From Balamuthia mandrillaris (taxonomy: Eukaryota > Discosea > Longamoebia > Balamuthiidae), in the NCBI GenBank assembly GCA_031835245.1, contig JAVKOQ010000666.1:1-20333 (forward strand): a DNA stretch of 20,333 nucleotides, read 5' to 3'. This document shows positions 19,401 through 20,333 of the stretch, piece after piece (positions within the stretch are counted from its first letter, which is position 1; each line of letters opens with the position of its first letter). Below the pieces are notes generated by a model. It had not been told where the DNA came from, searched no databases, and saw nothing but the letters and a program-made list of their open reading frames with translations. A program made the translations under genes and the position numbers.

Positions 19401-19625
19401 AAAGAAACGAAGGAAGGAAGGAAGGAAGGAAGAACCTTTGAAACATTTCTTGTAGGACCAAAAGAAAGAGCCAATGTCCCGGGCCACAAGACCGATTCGT
19501 GGATCTCTGAGGCGCGCATAAACCTCCTCCAACTCGTAGGCACGCGCTCCTTCGTCCTCTTTGCTGTTGCTGTTGGCGGCGGAAGGGCCCACACCCCCAG
19601 CGGGCAGCTTCAGCTGTTGCTTCAT
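15171..19625 (-). CDS. DEP-DUF547-RapGAP three-domain protein
   Basis: Fourteen exons on the minus strand: 19625-19436, 19286-19126, 18772-18424, 18315-18217, 18140-17963, 17780-17507, 17442-17392, 17308-17005, 16907-16440, 16356-16258, 16104-16032, 15947-15799, 15698-15510 and 15280-15171; 897 residues, every phase consistent. A DEP domain (about 32-117: LVMWLMKTYGIDERQANTIG ... LPFSNSAALYRYK) usually gives membrane or receptor targeting. DUF547 (about 165-425) shows VDYAALAQGPEFKRYL, FFINVYNIMVIHA, YGLWDIHHGILRG, DPRVLAALCDGSKSSPS and YMPYDWTLND. A Ser/Arg-rich linker follows. The Rap/Ran-GAP domain (about 536-885) shows HETYLGEIPDYGPICISI, CGVLYYSEGQ, GWEGYAAGLDVK, TGTHSVYY, RKRHLGNDSVVIVF and FFGPPLPNPPIF. 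The catalytic 'asparagine thumb' is Asn774 in HLGND, so GAP activity toward a Rap-like GTPase is expected. Start: ATG 19625. Domain calls are firm; that all exons form one transcript rests on phase agreement and lack of internal starts or stops. Confidence 0.9.
15331..15498. repeat. (CAAA)n/(CCAAA)n tetranucleotide tract in intron 13
   Basis: About 165 bp of CAAA units with interspersed CCAAA inside the intron 15281-15509. On the sense strand it reads (GTTT)n. Frames through it encode repeated VCLFV peptides that are not real. Confidence 0.95.
16168..16246. repeat. GCAGAGAAG minisatellite and (GA)n/GATA tract in intron 10
   Basis: About four GCAGAGAAG units followed by a GA run with two GATA interruptions, in the intron 16105-16257 just downstream (in gene sense) of the 99-base exon 10. 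Confidence 0.9.
16385..16420. repeat. (GA)n microsatellite in intron 9
   Basis: Pure GA run inside the 83-bp intron 16357-16439; it makes up almost half of that intron and is (CT)n in the gene's sense. Confidence 0.95.
18856..19052. repeat. Compound (GAA)n/(AACAAG)n repeat in intron 2
   Basis: (GAA)n at roughly 18890-18960 passes into a hexamer AACAAG array to about 19020, then GGA/GAA-rich sequence. It lies in the large intron 18773-19125. Confidence 0.9.
19372..19433. repeat. (GAAA)n/(GGAA)n tetranucleotide tract in intron 1
   Basis: AAAG and GGAA units within the intron 19287-19435; CT-rich in the gene's sense. Confidence 0.9.
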
Positions 19626-19752
19626 TTATTTATTGCCGCTCGCTTCTCTCTTCTTTTCTTTTTTGTCCGAATAATTCAGATTGTTTGCTTAATAAAGATA
19701 ACAATATTAAAATATTGAAGCAATTGCATTAAATAAACGATAATTCGTGTTA

Positions 19753-19758
19753 TTTATT
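19753..19758 (-). terminator. AATAAA poly(A) signal of the right-edge gene
   Basis: AATAAA on the minus strand, 51 bases past the stop codon at 19811-19809. Confidence 0.55.
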
Positions 19759-19762
19759 ACGC

Positions 19763-19780
19763 TGATCGAGATGTCGATCA
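19763..19780. repeat. 18-bp hairpin-forming inverted repeat
   Basis: TGATCGA and TCGATCA form a perfect 7-bp stem around the loop GATG, in the 183-bp gap between the right-edge gene and the DEP-DUF547-RapGAP gene. It could be a cis element or chance. Confidence 0.5.
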
Positions 19781-19803
19781 ACCCAAGGTGGATATGATTC
19801 CCT

Positions 19804-19808
19804 ATTGG
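19804..19808 (-). promoter_or_regulatory. CCAAT box abutting the upstream gene's stop codon
   Basis: The minus strand reads TGACCAATAGG: the CCAAT begins on the base right after the TGA of the upstream gene, 179 bp before the DEP-DUF547-RapGAP ATG. The position fits a promoter element of the downstream gene. Confidence 0.4.
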
Positions 19809-20333
19809 TCAGAAATAGTGGCGCAGCAAAAGGTGGAACAATTGCTCTTTCAGCGTTTCGTAGCGGTCGGCTTCGCGGCTCGCCGTTTCCGTGGATTTCG
19901 TTCGCCGCTGGTCTCTTGAGGGGCCGCTCGTCGCCTTCCCTAGCTCATCTCTGAAAGCATCGGCGACCGGCAAGGGCTCTCCCTCAACGCGGTTTTGTGC
20001 TGTGCTGCTGCTCCTTGCATGAACGTCAAAATCTTCGACTTCAGCTCTTGGCGCTTTGTTGCATTTGCTGTTGGCGTCATTGCCTCGCTCAGGTCGGAAC
20101 GGGATTGTGCACGGCTCGATTTGTGCCTCGTCGCAGATGACGAACGCCTCGCCAAATTTTCGTTTTGGAGCTGGGTTGCAATGTAGTGGTGTGAGAGAAG
20201 GAGAAGAGAAGCCAGGGCTGGGCTGAGTTTTCGCGGTTTGTTGCGGTTGTTGTTGGGCTTTTGGGTATGGGAGTGCTTGTTGGCCTTGTTGTTCTTCCTC
20301 CTCTCCCTCTTCGTCTTTCTGTTCTGTGTGTTG
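19809..20333 (-). CDS. C-terminal exon of an unrecognised protein (partial, 5' end beyond window)
   Basis: One frame on the minus strand is open from the window edge to TGA 19811-19809, giving 174 residues with no internal Met. I do not recognise the family. The N-terminal part is Gln/Glu- and Pro/Ser-rich (likely disordered). A less biased segment follows (KRKFGEAFVICDEAQIEP), then a charged linker. The end is a predicted short helix with hydrophobic periodicity (YETLKEQLFHLLLRHYF). Balanced composition and moderate GC content argue for real coding sequence, as does the absence of stops over 525 bases. A shorter overlapping minus-strand frame (19940-20155) is Ser/Arg-rich and less convincing. 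Confidence 0.65.
   Translation of the reverse strand, partial: QHTEQKDEEGEEEEQQGQQALPYPKAQQQPQQTAKTQPSPGFSSPSLTPLHCNPAPKRKFGEAFVICDEAQIEPCTIPFRPERGNDANSKCNKAPRAEVEDFDVHARSSSTAQNRVEGEPLPVADAFRDELGKATSGPSRDQRRTKSTETASREADRYETLKEQLFHLLLRHYF

Noticed and set aside
1-20333. Transposons, LTR or virus-like elements
   Set aside because: No reverse transcriptase, integrase, transposase, capsid or polymerase motifs, no terminal repeats and no target-site duplications were seen on either strand.

Overview
This is a compact, intron-rich nuclear segment of a unicellular eukaryote. Thirty-six short introns (roughly 55 to 750 bp, most under 170 bp) can be placed by hand, all GT-AG, often with a GTTTGT donor. 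Every exon model below keeps one open frame across all its junctions. The gene set (RFX factor, RPAP1, animal-type arsenite methyltransferase, DEP/DUF547/RapGAP, F-box) suggests Amoebozoa, perhaps a Balamuthia- or Acanthamoeba-like amoeba. That placement is inferred from gene content only. I see no transposon, virus-like element or CRISPR array.

Layout, left to right. (1) 1-1751, minus: RFX-family transcription factor, running off the left edge. (2) 2553-8796, minus: eleven-exon RPAP1, the RNA polymerase II assembly/import factor. (3) 9055-10427, minus: three-exon arsenite methyltransferase (AS3MT/ArsM). (4) 10952-11489, minus: small C3HC4 RING protein, divergent from (5) 11741-12218, plus: 140-residue glycine-zipper protein. 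(6) 12524-13423, plus: four-exon protein joining an F-box to a C-terminal ubiquitin-like domain. (7) 14192-14814, plus: secreted type-1 copper protein (cupredoxin) with a TATA/CCAAT promoter. (8) 14941-15012, minus: tRNA-Lys(UUU). (9) 15171-19625, minus: fourteen-exon DEP-DUF547-RapGAP protein of 897 residues. (10) 19809-20333, minus: C-terminal exon of an unrecognised gene running off the right edge.

The genes do not form one pathway. Two themes recur: metal/metalloid handling (arsenite methyltransferase, cupredoxin) and ubiquitin signalling (RING, F-box plus ubiquitin fold). The most unusual items are the two domain fusions (DEP-DUF547-RapGAP; F-box-Ubl), the glycine-zipper protein sharing a promoter region with a RING protein, a tandem pair of perfect 10-bp palindromes upstream of the cupredoxin whose core also lies just before the arsenite methyltransferase start, and three genes whose stop codon lies inside an AATAAA poly(A) signal. 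Simple repeats are common in introns, where they are nearly always pyrimidine-rich on the transcribed gene's sense strand.
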